DNA of 64,000 nucleotides from Rapana venosa (GCA_028751875.1 CM054141.1:39965143-40029142), one strand, 5' to 3'. Shown: positions 44,951-58,730, counted from the stretch's first letter. Program-made: numbers and translations. Notes: a model not told the origin generated them from the letters alone.

Positions 44951-47900
44951 ATGTTAATGCTTGTTCTTCTTCTCCTCCACCATGTTGATGCTTGTTTCTT
45001 TTTCCTCCACCATGTTATGTTGTTTCTTCCTCTCCTCCACCACGTTGATGCTTATTTTTTCCCCGCCATTTTCATGCTTGTTTGTTCTCCTCCACTATGT
45101 TGATATTGTTTTTCTTCTCCTCTCCATGTTGATGCTTGTTTCTACCTCATCTACCATGTTGATGATTAATTCTTCCTTCTCCTCCACAATGTTGATGATT
45201 GTTTTGTCTTTCTCCGCCATGTTGATGCTTGTTTCTTCTTCCTCCACCATGTTGATGCTTGTTTCTTCCTCCTCCACCATGTTGATGCCTGTTTTCCTCT
45301 CCTCCACCATGTTGTTGCATGTTTCTTCCTCCTCCCCATGTTGATGCTTTTTCTTCCTCCTCCGCCATTTGATGCTTGTTTCTTCCTCCTCACCATGTTG
45401 ATGCTTGTTTCTTTCTCTTCCTCCACACATGTGATGCTTGTTTTTTCTCTTCCTCCACCATGTTAATGCCTTTTCTTCTACCTCCACCATGTTGATGCTT
45501 GCTTCTTCCCTCCTCCACACATGTTGATGTTGTTTCTTCCTCTCCTCCTGCCATTTTATGTTTGTTTCTTCTTCGTCCTCCATGTTAAGGCTTGTTTCTT
45601 CTTCCTCCACCATGTTGATTCTTGTTTCTTCCTCCTCCTCCACCATGTTGATGTATGTTTCTTCTTCATCCACCATGTTGATGCTTGTTTCTTCCTCTTC
45701 CTCTACCATGTTGATGCTTGTTTCTTCTTCCTCCACCATGGTCATGCTTGTTTCTTCCTTGGCCATGTTGATGCCTGTTTCCTCCTCTGCCATGTTGATG
45801 CTTGTTTCTTCCTCCGCCATGTTGATCCTTGTTTCTTCTTCCTCCACCATGTAGATGCTCGTTTCTTCCTCCGCCATGTTGATGCTTGTTTCTTCCTCCA
45901 CCATGTTGATGCTTGTTTCTTACTCCTCCACCATGTTGATGCTTGTTTCTTCCTCCACCATGTTGATGCTTGTTTCTTACTCCTCCACCATGCTGATCTT
46001 GGTTCTTCCTCCTTCTTGATAATGTTGATGCATGTTTCTTCCGAATCCTCCTCCATGTTGATGTTTGTTTCTTCTTTCTCCTCCACTAAGTTGATGCTTG
46101 TTTCTTCCTCCTCATTCACCATGTTGATGCTTGTTTCTTTCTCCTCCATGTTGAGGCTTGTTTCTTCCTCCTCCGTCATGTTGATGCTTGTTTCTTCCTC
46201 CTCTTCCGCTATGTTGATGCTTGTTTCTGTTTCCTCCACCTTGTTGCTACTTGCTATTTCTTCCTCCACCATGCTGATGTTTGTTTCTTCCTCCTCCTCC
46301 ACCATGATGATGTTTACTTCCTCCTCCACCATGCTGATGTTTGTTTCTTCCTCCTCCTCACCATTTGATGATGTTTTTTCCTCCTCCACTGCCATGTTGA
46401 TCTTGTCTCTTTTCCTTCAGCTGGTGCTTGTTCTTCTCCTCCTATTGTTGATGCTTGTATCTTTTTCTCCTAGCCATGTTGCATGCTTGCTTCTTCTTCC
46501 TTGCTCAATGTTGATGCTTGTTTCCTTCTCCTCCACCTTGTTGATGCTTGTTTCTTCATTCTCCGCCATGTTTTTGTTTGTTTCTTCCTCATCCACAATG
46601 CTGATGCTTGTTTCTTTTTCCTCCACCATGTTTATGTATGTTTCTTCCTCCTCCACCATGTTGATGCTTACTTTTTCCTCCTCCACCATGTTGATGCTTG
46701 TTTCTTCTTCCTCCGCCATTTTCATGCTTGTTTGTTCCTCCTCCACTCTGTTGATGATTGTTTTTCCCGCCTCTTTCACCATGTTGATGCTTGTTTCTAC
46801 CTCATCTACAAGCTTTATGATTGTTTCTTCCTTCTCATCCACAATGTTGATGCTTGTTTTGTCTTTCTCCGCCATGTTGATGCTTGTTTCTTCCTCCTCC
46901 ACCATGTTGATTCTTGTTTCTTCCTCCTCCTCCACCATGTTGATGCTTGTTTCTCCTTCCTCCACCATGTTGATGTTTCTTCCTCCTCCGCCATGTTGAT
47001 GCTTATTTCTTCCTCCTCCGCCAATTTGATGCTTGTTTCTTCCTCCTCCACCATGTTGATGCTTGTTTCTTCTCTTCCTCCACCATGTTGATGCTTGTTT
47101 TTTCCTCTTCCTCCACCATGTTAATGCTTTTTCTTCCTACTCCACCATGTTGATGCTTGTTTCTTCCTCCTCCTCCGCCATGTTGATGTTTGTTTCTTCT
47201 TCATCCACCATGTTGATGCTTGTTTCTTCCTCTTCCTCTACCATGTTGATGCTTGTTTCTTCTTCCTCCACCATGGTCATGCTTGTTTCTTCCTCGGCCA
47301 TGTTGATGCCTGTTTCCTCCTCCGCCATGTTGATGCTTGTTTCTTCCTCCGCCATGTTGATCCTTGTTTCTTCTTCCTCCACCATGTAGATGCTCGTTTC
47401 TTCTCCGCCATGTTGATGCTTGTTTCTTCCTCCACCATGTTGATGCTTGTTTCTTCTTCCTCCACCATGTTGATGCTTGTTTCTTCTTCCTCCACAATGT
47501 TGATGCTTGTTTCTTCCTCCACCATGTTGATGCTTGTTTCTTACTCCTCCACCATGCTGATCTTGGTTCTTCCTCCTTCTCGAATATGTTGATGCATGTT
47601 TCTTCCTCCTCCTCCTCCATGTTGATGTTTGTTTCTTCTTTCTCCTCCACCAAGTTGATGCTTGTTTCTTCCTCCTCATTCACCATGTTGATGCTTGTTT
47701 CTTCCTCCTCCATGTTGATGCTTGTTTCTTCCTCTCCTCATGTTGATGCTCGTTTTTCCTCCTCTTCCGCAATGTTGATGCTGTTTCTGTTTCCTCCACT
47801 GTTGCTACTTGCTATTTCTTCCTCCACCATGCTGATGTTTGTTTCTTCCTCCTCCTCCACCATGATGATGTTTATTTCCTCCTCCACCATGCTGATGTTT

Positions 47901-50900
47901 GTTTCTTCCTCCTCCTCCACCATGATGATGTTTATTTCCTCCTCCACCGCCATGTTGATCCTTGTTTCTTCTTCCTTCAGGCTGGTGCTTGTTTCTTCCA
48001 TCTCCTATATGTTGATGCTTGTATCTTCCTTCTCCTCAGCCATGTTGATGCTTGTTTCTTCTTCCTTGACCAATGTTGATGCTTGTATCTTCCTTCTCCT
48101 CCACCTTGTTGATGCTTGTTTCTTCATTCTCCGCCATGTTGTTGTTTGTTTCTTCCTCATCCTCAATGTTAATGCTTGTTTCTTTTTCCTCCACCATGTT
48201 TATGTTGTTTCTCCTCTCACCACGTTGATGCTTAGTTTTTCCTCCTCCACCATGTTGATGCTTGTTTTTTTTCCTCCGCCATTTTCATGCTTGTTTGTTC
48301 CTCCTCCACTATGTTGATGATTGTTTCTTCCGCCTCCTCCACCATGTTGATGCTTATTTCTACCTCATCTACCTTGTTGATGATTGTTTCTTCCTTCTCC
48401 TCCACAATGTTGATGATTGTTTTGTCTTTCTCCGCCATGTTGATGTTGTTTCTTCTTCCTCACCATGTTGATTCTTGTTTCTTCTCTCCTCCACCATTGT
48501 TATGTTGTTTCTCCTTCCTCCACCATGTTGATGTTTCTTTCCTCCTCCGCCATGTTGATGCTTATTTCTTCTCCTCCGCCATTTGATGCTTGTTTTTCCT
48601 CCTCCACCATGTTGAGCTTGTTTCTTTTCTTCCCCACCATGTTGATGCTTGTTTTTTCCTCTTCCTCCGCCATGTTAATGCCTATTTCTTCCTACTCCAC
48701 CATGTTGATGCCTGCTTCTTCCTCCTCCACCATGTTGATGCTTGTTTCTTCCTCCTCCTCCGCCATTTTTATGTTTGTTTCTTCTTCGTCCTCCACGTTA
48801 AGGCTTGTTTCTTCTTCCTCCACCATGTGATTCTTGTTTCTCTCCTCCTCACCTGTGTGATGCTTGTTTTTCCCTCCTCACCATGTTGATATGTTTCTTC
48901 CTCCTCACCAAGTGATAATTTTTTCTTCTCCTCCTCCGCCATGTTGATAATTGTTTCTTCCTCCTCCACCAAGTTGATAATTTTTTCTTCCCTCTCACCA
49001 TGTTGATGTTTGTTTCTTTCTCCTCCTCCACCATGTTGATGCTTGTTTCTTCCTCCTCCTCCACCATGTTGATAATTGTTTCTTCCTCCTCCTCCACCAT
49101 GTTGATGCTTGTTTCTTCCTCCTCTTCCACCATGTTGACATGTGTTTCTTCCTGCTTCATCACCATCTTGATGATTGTTTCTTACTCCTTCTCCACCATG
49201 TTGTTGCATGATTCTTCCTCCTCCTCCACCATCTTGCTGCTGGTTTCTTCCTCCTTCTCAGCCATTTTGATGCTTGTTTCTTCTTCCTTCACTATGTTGA
49301 TGCTTGTTTCTTCTTCCTCTTGCACCATGTTGATGATTGTTTTATCCTTCTCCACCATGTTGATGCTCGTTTCTTTCTCCTCCTCCACCATCTTGCTGCT
49401 TGTTTCTTCCTCCTCCACCATTTTGATGCTTGTTTCTTTTTCCTACACCTTGTTTATGCTTTTTTCTTCCCCCCTTTACAACGGTGATGCTGGTTTCCTC
49501 TTCCTCCGCCAATTTGATGCTTGTGTCTTCCTCCTCCACCATGTTGATGCTTGTTTCTTCGCCCTCCATCATGTTGATGCTTTTTTCTTTCTCCCCCACC
49601 TTGTTGATGCTTGTTTCTTCCTCCTTCTCCATCATGTTGATGCTTGTCTCTTCCTCCTCCTCCACAATGTTGATGCTTGTTTCTTTTTCCTCCACCATGT
49701 TGATGCTTGTTTTTCTTCCTCCATCATGTTGATTCTTGTTTCTTCCTCCTCCACCACCAATTTGACGCTTGTTTCTTCTTCCTCCCCCATGTGATGTTTC
49801 TTCCTTCTCCACCATGTTGATGCTTGTTTCTCCTTCCTCCACCATGTTGATGTTTCTTCCTCCTCTGTCATGTTGATGCTTGTTTCTTCCTCCTCCGCCA
49901 TGTTTATGCTTGTTACTTCCTCCTCCGCCATGTTTATGGTTGTTTCTTCCTCCTCTACCATGTTAATGCTTGTTTCTCCCTCTTCTTTCACCATGTTGAT
50001 GCTCGTTTCTTCCTCTTCCTCCACCATGTTGATGCTCGTTTCTTCCTCCTCCACCATGTTGATGCTTGTTTCTTCCTCTTCCTCCACCATGTTGATGCTT
50101 GTTTCTTCCTCTTCCTCCACCATGTTCATGCTTGTTTCTTTCTCTTCCTCCATAATATTGATGCTAATTTCGTCCTCTTCCTCCATCATGTTGATGCTTG
50201 TTTCCTCTTCCTCCTCTGCCAGGTTGATGTTTCTTTCTTCTTCCTCCTCTATGTTGGTGCTTGTTTCTTCCTCCTCCACGATGTTGGTTGTTTATTCTTT
50301 CTTCACCATGTTGATGCTTGTTTCTTCCTCCTTCACGATGTTGATGCTTGTTTCTTCTTTTTCCTCCACCATGTTGATGCTTGTTTTTTCTTCCTCATCA
50401 ACCATGTTAGTTCTTGTTTCTTCTTCCTCCTCCACCATGTTGATGCTTGTTTCTTCTTCCTCCTCCGCCATGTTGACGCTTGTTTCTTTCTCCTCATCCA
50501 CCATGTTGATGCTTGTTTCTTCCTCATCCTCCACCATTTTGATGCTTGTTACTTCTTCCTCATCCACCATGTTGATTCTTGTGTCTACCTCCTCCTCCAC
50601 CATGTTGATGCTTGTTTCTTCCACCTCCTCCACAATGCTTATTCTACCACGTTGATCTTGTTTCTTCCTCCTCCACTATTTTGACGCTTGTTTCTTCCTA
50701 CTCCACCATGTTGATGCTTGTTTCTTCCTCCTCCACCATGTTGATGCTTGTTTCTTCCTCCTCCACCATGCTGATGCTTGTTATTTCTTCCTCCTCCACA
50801 ATGTTGATGCTTGTTTCTGCTTCCTCCTCAAAAATGTTGATGCTTGTTTCTTCTTCCTACTCCACCATGTTTATGCTTGTTTGTTCCTCCTCCACCATGT

Positions 50901-53000
50901 TGATGCTTGTTTCTTCTTTCTCCACCATATTGATGCTTGTTTCTTCTTCATCCTCCATCATGTTGATGCTTGTTTCTTCCTTCTCCACCATGTTGATGCT
51001 TGTTTCTTCCACCTCCTCCACAATGTTGATGTTTGTTTCTTCCCCCCTCCACCATATTGATCCTTGTTTCTTCCTTCACCATGTTGATGTTTGTTTCTTC
51101 CTCCTCCACCATGTTTATGCTCGTTTTCTCCTACTCCATCATGTTGATGCTTGTTTCTTCCTCCTCCACCATGTTGATGTTTGTTTCTTCTTCCTCCTCC
51201 ACCAGGTTGGTGCTTGTTTCATCTTCCTTCTCCACCATGTTGATGCTTGTTTCTTCTTCCTCCTCCACCATGTTGATGCTTGTTTCTTCTTCTTACTCCA
51301 CCATGTTGATGCTTGTTTTTTTAGTCCACCATGTTGATGCTTGTTTTGTCTTCCTCCTCCACCATTTTGATGCTTGTTTTTTCTTCCTCCTCCACCATTT
51401 TGATGCTCGTTTATTCTTCTTACTCCACCATGTTGATGCTTGTTTCTTTTTAGTCCACCATGTTGATGCTTGTTTTGTATTCCTCCTCCACCATTTTGAT
51501 GCTTGTTTTTTCTTCCTCCTCCACCATTTTGATGCTCGTTTCTTCTTCCTCCTCCACCAGGGTGATGCTTGTTTCTTCTTTCCACTCCACCACGTTGATG
51601 TTTGTTTCTTCCTCCACCATGTTGATGCTTGTTTCTTCCTCCACCATGTTGATGCTTGTTTCTTCCTCCTCCATCATGTTGATGTATGTTTCTTCTTTCT
51701 CCTCCACCATGTTGATGCTTGTTTCTTCCTCCCCCACCACGTTGATGCTTGTTTCTTCCTCCTCCACCATGTTGATGCATGTTTCTTCCTCATCAGCCAT
51801 GTTGATGCTTGTTTCTTATTCCTCCACATTGTTGATGCTTGTTTCTTCCTCCTCCCTCCACCATGTTGATGCTTGTTAATTATTTCTACACCATGTTGAT
51901 GCTTGTTTCTTATTCCTCCACATTGTTGATGCTTGTTTCTTCTTCCTCCTCCACCACGTTGATGCTTGTTTCTTCGTCCTCAACCATGTTGATGCATGTT
52001 TCTTCCTCATCAGCCATGTTGATGCTTGTTTCATTTTCCTCCCCCACCAGGTTGATGCTTGTTTCTTCCTCCACCACCGTGTTGATGCTTGTTTCTTCCT
52101 CCTCCATGTTGATAGTCGTTTTATCTCCCTCCATCATGTTGATGGTCATTTCTTCCTCATCCACCATGTTAATGCTTGTTCCTTCTTCCTCAACCATATT
52201 AATGCTTGTTTCTTCTTCCCCAACCATGTTGATGTTCCTTCCTCCTCTATTATGTTGATGTTTCTTCTTCCTCCACCATGTTGTTGCTTGTTCCTTCTTT
52301 CTCCACAATGTTGATGCTTGTTTCTTCTTTCTCCACCATGTTGATGCTTGTTTCTTCTTTCTCCGCCATGGTGATGCTTGTTCCTTCTTCCTCCGCCATG
52401 TTGATGCTTGTTTCTTCCTCCTGCACCATGTTGATGCTTGTTTCTTCCTCCTCCACCATGTTGATGCTTGTTTCTTATTCCTCCACATTGTTGATGCTTG
52501 TTTCTTCCTCCTCCTCTACCATGTTGATTCTTGTTAATTATTTCTCCACCATGTTGATGCTTATTTCTTCTTCCTCCACCATGTTGATGCTTGTTTCTTC
52601 CTTCTCCCTCCACAATGTTGATGCATGTTTCCTCTTCCTCCTCCACCATGTTGAGGCTTGTTTCTTCTTCTTCTTCCACCATGTTGATGCTTGTTTCTTT
52701 CTCCTCTATGTTGATGCTTGTTTTCTTCTTCCTCCATGTTGATGATTGTTTCTTCCTCCTCTACCATGTTGATGCTTGTTTCTTCCTCTCCGTCACGCTG
52801 ATGCGTGTTTCTCCTTCCTCCACCACCATGTTGATGCTTGTTTCTTCCTCCTCCACCATGTTGATGCTTGTTTCTTCCTCCTCCACCATGTTGATGCTTG
52901 TTTCTTATTCCTCCACCATGTTGATGCTCGTTTCTTCCTCCTCCACCATGTTGATATTCATATTCTTTCTCCTGCCTCATGTTCATATGCTAATTTCTCC
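44951..53000. repeat. Minisatellite block D, 30-bp unit, higher-order organised
   Basis: About 260 units near ccatgttgatgcttgtttct plus tcctcctcca, mostly 27, 30 or 33 bp. Marker variants recur at long range. ttttgtctttctccgcc is at 45202, 46857 and 48420. A run including caccatggtcatgc is in both 45661-45870 and 47196-47402. This shows higher-order units of about 1.56-1.66 kb. Minus-strand frames (for example 45095-45904, 46417-46968, 47137-47679, 49632-50279) read an acidic EEEETSINMV repeat. Plus-strand frames read STMLMLVSSS. I treat both as readthrough. Confidence 0.92.
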
Positions 53001-56000
53001 TTCATGGTGAGTTTTTTCTTTCTCATTTGCTGATGGTTTGTTGTCCTCCTCTGCCATGTTGATATTTCCATTCACTCTTCTCCTCTATGTTAATATTATT
53101 TTCTCCCTTCTCCTCCTCCCTGTGATGCTTAGCTTCCTCCCCCGCCACGTCAATGTTTCTTTTCCTCTCTCCATAGGGTTACTTATTTGCTTACCTCCTC
53201 CTTCCGCTTTCCTGGTGTATGTATGTTTTACCTCTTGTCAGCCTTATGGGTGTACTTTCCCTTCTCCTCCACATTTATGTATCTTTCTTCTGTCTTTTCA
53301 ATAAATACATTTTGTTTTCTACCGCCAACATGTTTATATTTATATTCCTCTTTCACCATGGGGATGTTTGCTCGTCTACTCCGCCTTCTTGATATTTGTT
53401 TCTTTTCTACGTCATGTTGATGTTTGTTTTCCTCTTCCTCATAGTAATTTGGGTCTTTTTTTCCTATGCCATTATGATATTTGTACTCTTCCTTTGCTGT
53501 TTTCATGATAACTTTCTTCCTCTACTATGACGATTCATGTTTTCATCCTCTGCCATTGTAAATTCATTTTTCTTCTTTGCCATCTTGAAATTTATTTTCT
53601 TCCACCACTATCTATGTTTGTTTTCTTCACCAGCCATCTTAGCAGGGGATGATTTTTCGACCGCTATGTTCTTGACTATTTTCATCACCTTCATGCAAGT
53701 TTTCTCCATCCACCATTTTTATGTATTTTTTTTCTGCACTATTTTGATGTATGTTTTGCTCCTGCACTGTTTTGATGTATTTGTTTCTTCACTATTTTGA
53801 TGTATGCTTTGCTCCTCCAGCATCTAGTTATTTGTCATCTTCTCCTGACATCCTTTTTTTTCCCTCTTTTGCTTTGGTGATATGCGCCTTCTTGTTGTTT
53901 TTTCTTCACTGTGTTTATTTTCTTCAACTGTCATCTTGATTTCCTTTTGCTTCTCTGTCATCGTAGTGTTTGTTTTTGCCCTCTGCCATCTTGATATTTG
54001 TTTACCTCCTCCTCCATCTTGATATTTTGTTTTCTTTTCCCACCATTTTGATGCTTATCTTTTTCTTCCACAGATTTAATGTGTTCTTTTCATGCTCCAC
54101 GATTTTACTATTTCTTTTCGTAATCTGTCAACTCGATATGCAATTTTTTCCACCAAAATTTTGATATTTGTCTTTATCTTTTTCTATGTAGCTGTTTATT
54201 TTGTTTCCCTACCACAGTGTCAATTGTTTTCTTCCTCTTCCATACTTGATACTGTTTCCTCCATTGCCATGTTGATTTTTTCACCTCCAGTATATTGATT
54301 TTTGATTGTTGCTTCTGACCTTGTGATGTTTGTTTTCCTCCTTTGCCATTTCAATGTTTTCCCTCCTCCTTCCTCTTCTTGGCGTTTGTTGTATTCTTCA
54401 CCGTTTTGATATTTGTTTTTTCTGCTTTGTCATTTTGATGTTTGTTTTCTTCTTTTTTCGTCTTGGTGTTTGTTTTCTCCTGCTTATATTTTGATGTTTG
54501 TTTTCTGTTTTTTATGTTTGTTTTCTTTTTTTTCATATTGATGTTTATTTTCTTTTTTTCATCTTGATCTTTGTTTTCTGCTTTATCATCTTGATGTCTG
54601 TTTTCTTCTTTTTTCATCTTCATGTTTCTTTTATTCTTTTTTAATCTTGATCTTTGTTTTCTTCTTTTCATCTTAATGTTTGTTTTATCTTTAGCCATCT
54701 TGGTTTTGTCTTCTTCTTGATTATTGAATGTTTGTTTTCTGTTTATCATCTTGATGTATGTTTTTTCTGCTTTTTCATCTTGATGTTTGTTTTCTTCTTT
54801 TTTCATTTGATGTTTGTTTCTTCTTTTTTCATATTCATGTTTGTTTTCTTTTTTATCTTTGTGTTTGTTGTCAGCTTCATCACCTTGATGTTTGATTTTT
54901 CTTATTTTTCATGTTGATGTTTTTTTCTTCTTCTTTTCATCTTGATGTTTGTTTTCTGCTTTTTCATCTTGATCTTTGTTTTCTTCTTTGCCTTCTTGTG
55001 GTTTGTTTTCTGATTATCATCTTGATGCTTGTTTTCCCTCCTTTGCCATCTTGATATTTGTTTTACTCCTCACTAAATTGATATTTGTTTTCTTCTTCAC
55101 CATATTAATGTTAGTTTTCCTCCTTCTGTCCTCTTGATGTTTGTTTTTCTTCAGCTGCTATGCTGTTGATCGCCGTTTTTTCTTCCACTCTGTATTTGTT
55201 GGTTTCCCCTCTCTGCCATGTTGATATTTGCTTCTTTCCTCCGACAAGTTGATGTTAATTTTCTTTCTCTGTTATGCTAATATTTGTTGTCCTCTCCTGC
55301 CATGTTGATGATTATTTGTCATTTTCATTCTTAATGTTTCTTGTTTCTCTTCCACAAGTTTTTCTCCTCCATCACCATAAAGTATGTCATCTTCCTCTGC
55401 CATGTTATTATTTGTTTTTTACCCTGTCACGTTGATGTATTGCTTTCGTCCTCAATTATTTTGATTTTTGTTTTCCTTGTCCTCAATCTTGCTGTTTTTT
55501 CCTTCTCCACTATGTTGACGTTTCATCAGTTGCTCCTTCATCTTGGTTTTGTTTTCTTTGTCTACGACATTGGTGCTTATGTTCTTCCTCTGTCATCACG
55601 ATGTTTGTTTTTGTCCCTCTTCAATCATGTTTATTTGGTTACCCCCATTGTCTTGATGTTCGTTTGCTTCCTCCATCATTTCCATATTTGCTCATTTTTT
55701 ACACCATTTTTACATATTTTCCTCCTCCGCCATCTTTGATGTGGGTTTTTTGGTTTTATCCCCCACCTCCACTATGTCGTCTGTTTTCCTCCTTTGTCAT
55801 TTTAATGTTTGCTCTCTTTCTATGCCATCTTGATGTTTTCTTTTCTTTTCCTCTGCCACCACTGTGTTTGATTCCCTCCTTTGTCATTTTAATGTTTGCT
55901 CTCTTTCTATGCCATCTTGATGTTTTCTTTTCTTTTCCTCTGCCACCACTGTGTTTGATTCCCTCCTTTGTCGTCTTAATGTTTGCTCTCTTTCTTTGCC

Positions 56001-58730
56001 ATCTTGGTGGGTTTTTAAAAACTTTTTCTCTGCCACCACGATGTTTGATTACCTCCTTTGTCATTTTAATGTTTGCTCTCATTTTTTTCCATGTTGATGT
56101 TTGTTTTTCTTTTTCCTTGCCACCATGATGTTTGATTTCCCCTTTTGTCATTTCAATGTTTGCTCTCTTTCTTTGCCATATTTATGTTTGTTTTCTTCCT
56201 TTGTCATTTTGCTGATTGATTTTCTTCTCCGCTTTGTTTATATTCGTTTTCTTTGTTTACCATCTTAATATTTTCCTTCCTCGAGCTACTGAATGTTTGC
56301 TTTCCTGCTCAGGCATCTTGTGTTATTTTTCTCCTCCCCGACATCTTGGCAGCTGTTTTATTCCTCTGCCATGACGCCGCTCGTCTTCTTCCTTCACTAT
56401 CATCATAATGCGATGATAGTGAAGGACAATAGTTTAATGTCTTTTCTTGATGTGCGATAGAAATATTATTTGTTATCTTTCTCCGCCATCCTTATGTGCG
56501 TTTTCTTCCTTCCATTATGTCGATGTTCGTTGGGTTTTTTCTTCCACCAAGTCGATTGTTCCTTTTTATCCTCTACCATCTTCATATTTCTTTCTTCATT
56601 CGTCAACTTGATGTTTGCTTCTTTAAAAATTCTTTTTCCATGTTGATATTTATTTTCTTCTTCTGCGACTTTGATGTTTCTTTTTTCTTCTCCCACCATA
56701 CTGATGTTTATTTCCCTCCTCTGTCATCTTGCAATTTGTTTTCGTCCTCTGTCATAGCGGTATTTAGTTTATGCTGCGGCTGTGCTGATATAGATTTTCG
56801 ATCTCCGTCATGTTGGCATTTGTTTTCCTCCTTGGCAATGTTGATGTTTATTTTCTTCCACTTACTTATTGATCTTTGGTTTTTCCTTTTTGCCATCTGA
56901 TCTCTTATTCGCATGTTGTATTTCTTTCTCTCCTCAACTTGATGTTTGTTCTTTATCTTACGTATATTTTTTCTGCCACTCTCTGCAATATGGTTTCTTT
57001 CTTCTCTCCATGTATGTTTATTTTCTTCTCCTCTTATCTTAACGTTTTTTACCTGTTCCATCTGTCTTATTTTCATTTGCTTCTCGCTGTTACTGATAAT
57101 TTTTTCATCCCGTCATGTTGATGTGTTTTCCTCCTCATGTTGATGTTTGATTTTTCCTTCCACTATCGATTTTGATTTTCCTGCTATTTGCATCTTATTT
57201 CTTCTTTCTGCATGCCGTTGATATTTGCTTCCTCCTCTCAATGATTTTTTTCTTCACTATGTTGTATGTTTGTCTTCCTGCCTTCCACCTCTTGCATCAT
57301 TTGTTCTATTTCTCGTCCATCATCTTGGAGTTTTTCTCCTCCACATCTTCATTTAATTTTTTTCCTCTCGCATTTGCGTTGTTTATTTTCTCGACATGTC
57401 TGTTATTTCTCACGTCTTTGTGCATGTTTTTCATCCTCCTCAGTTGAGTTTATTTTACCATTTGTCTTTGCTATTGTTTTGATTTATTCTTCATTCTGCA
57501 TGTTGTTTTTTTCTCCTCCTCATGTATTCATTTTCTTCAACATTTTGGATGTGTTTTCCTCCCTCCACCTCTCCATGTCGTACTTTCACCCCATTTTGTT
57601 GTTTCCTCCCACAATCTTAGTGTTGTTTACCTCCTCCACTTCATTTAGATTTTGCTTCTTCTGTTATTTACGCTCGTTTTCTTTCTCCACCATGTCTGTG
57701 CTTACGTTTCCCTTATATACCACCTCTAATATCTTTTACCTCTTTGCATGATTGATTTTTTATCTCCTACTGCATTGTTGTTTCCTTCTTTTACGTCTCC
57801 TTCATCTATGCGTTTGTTTTTTTCTTCCATCATTTGGATTTTGTTCCTTCAGATCTTCTATATTGATGTTTGGTCGTTTCTTCTCCGCAATCTTGATGTT
57901 TATTTCTTTTCAATATCCATCCTCTGTTCTGTTCGTCCGTTGATTTTTTTATCCTCATTGTTTTTCTTCATTGATTTTGTTCTTTCTGCTAAGATTGTTT
58001 TCCACTTTGTGTCTTTAGCCACTTTTTGCTCCTACTATGTGTTTGTTTTTCTCTCGCTCATGTTCTGCATCCAGCATCTTAATATGTGCTATCTTTCTCC
58101 ACCATCTTAATATGCATTTTTCCCTTGCCATCTTGATTTTTTTTCTGTGCCATTTTAGTATTTGCATTTTCATCCACAATATTGATGTTTATTTTCCTTC
58201 TCTGTCATTTTGATGATTGTTTTTCTGTCTCTGCCAAAATGGTGTTTTTTCGTCTCCTGCCATCCATTTTCTTCCACCCCCATTTGGAAGTTTTTTCCTC
58301 CCTTATCTTGGTATTTGTTTTCTATCTCAAGCTATGTTGTTTTTTTTCTTTCTCTGACATATCGATGGGATGTTTTCCTGATGTTTATTTTCTCCCCCCG
58401 CCATGTTGATGTTTGTTTGCTCTCTTGCCATCTTGAATTTTTGTTCCCTCTCCTTAATCATATTTGTTATCCGCCCACTCTTTGGTAATCATTACTTGTT
58501 CTTTGCCATGTTCATATTCGTTTTCTTTCTCCCTAATCTGAATATTTGTTTTCTGCATCTGCCCTCATGTTGCTGGTTTCTTCCTGCAGTGTCTTGACGG
58601 CAGCTGTTGTATTTGTCAACCATCTTCCGTTTGTTGTTTTCACCCTCTGTTGCCTTGGCAGATGTTTTCTATTTTTGCCATTTATTTTCTTTTCCTCCAA
58701 CTGTAAAGTTTATTTTCTCCAAGTTGATAC
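53001..58730. repeat. Minisatellite block E, strongly diverged
   Basis: Same pyrimidine bias and gatgtttgttttcttcc words, often with ccatcttgat instead of ccatgttgat. Spacing is irregular (about 25-40 bp). A local regular patch at 55791-56220 has five copies of an 87-90 bp trimer. No gene seen. Confidence 0.8.

Noticed and set aside
45521..46999. 492-codon plus-strand open frame (hydrophobic, STMLMLVSSS repeats)
   Set aside because: Direct translation of the 30-bp minisatellite. The overlapping minus-strand frame is also open, the frame shifts between repeat copies, and there is no start or splice context.
44961..53010. CRISPR-like array (regular units of about 30 bp)
   Set aside because: Units are contiguous with no unique spacers, no cas genes are present, and the genome is eukaryotic.
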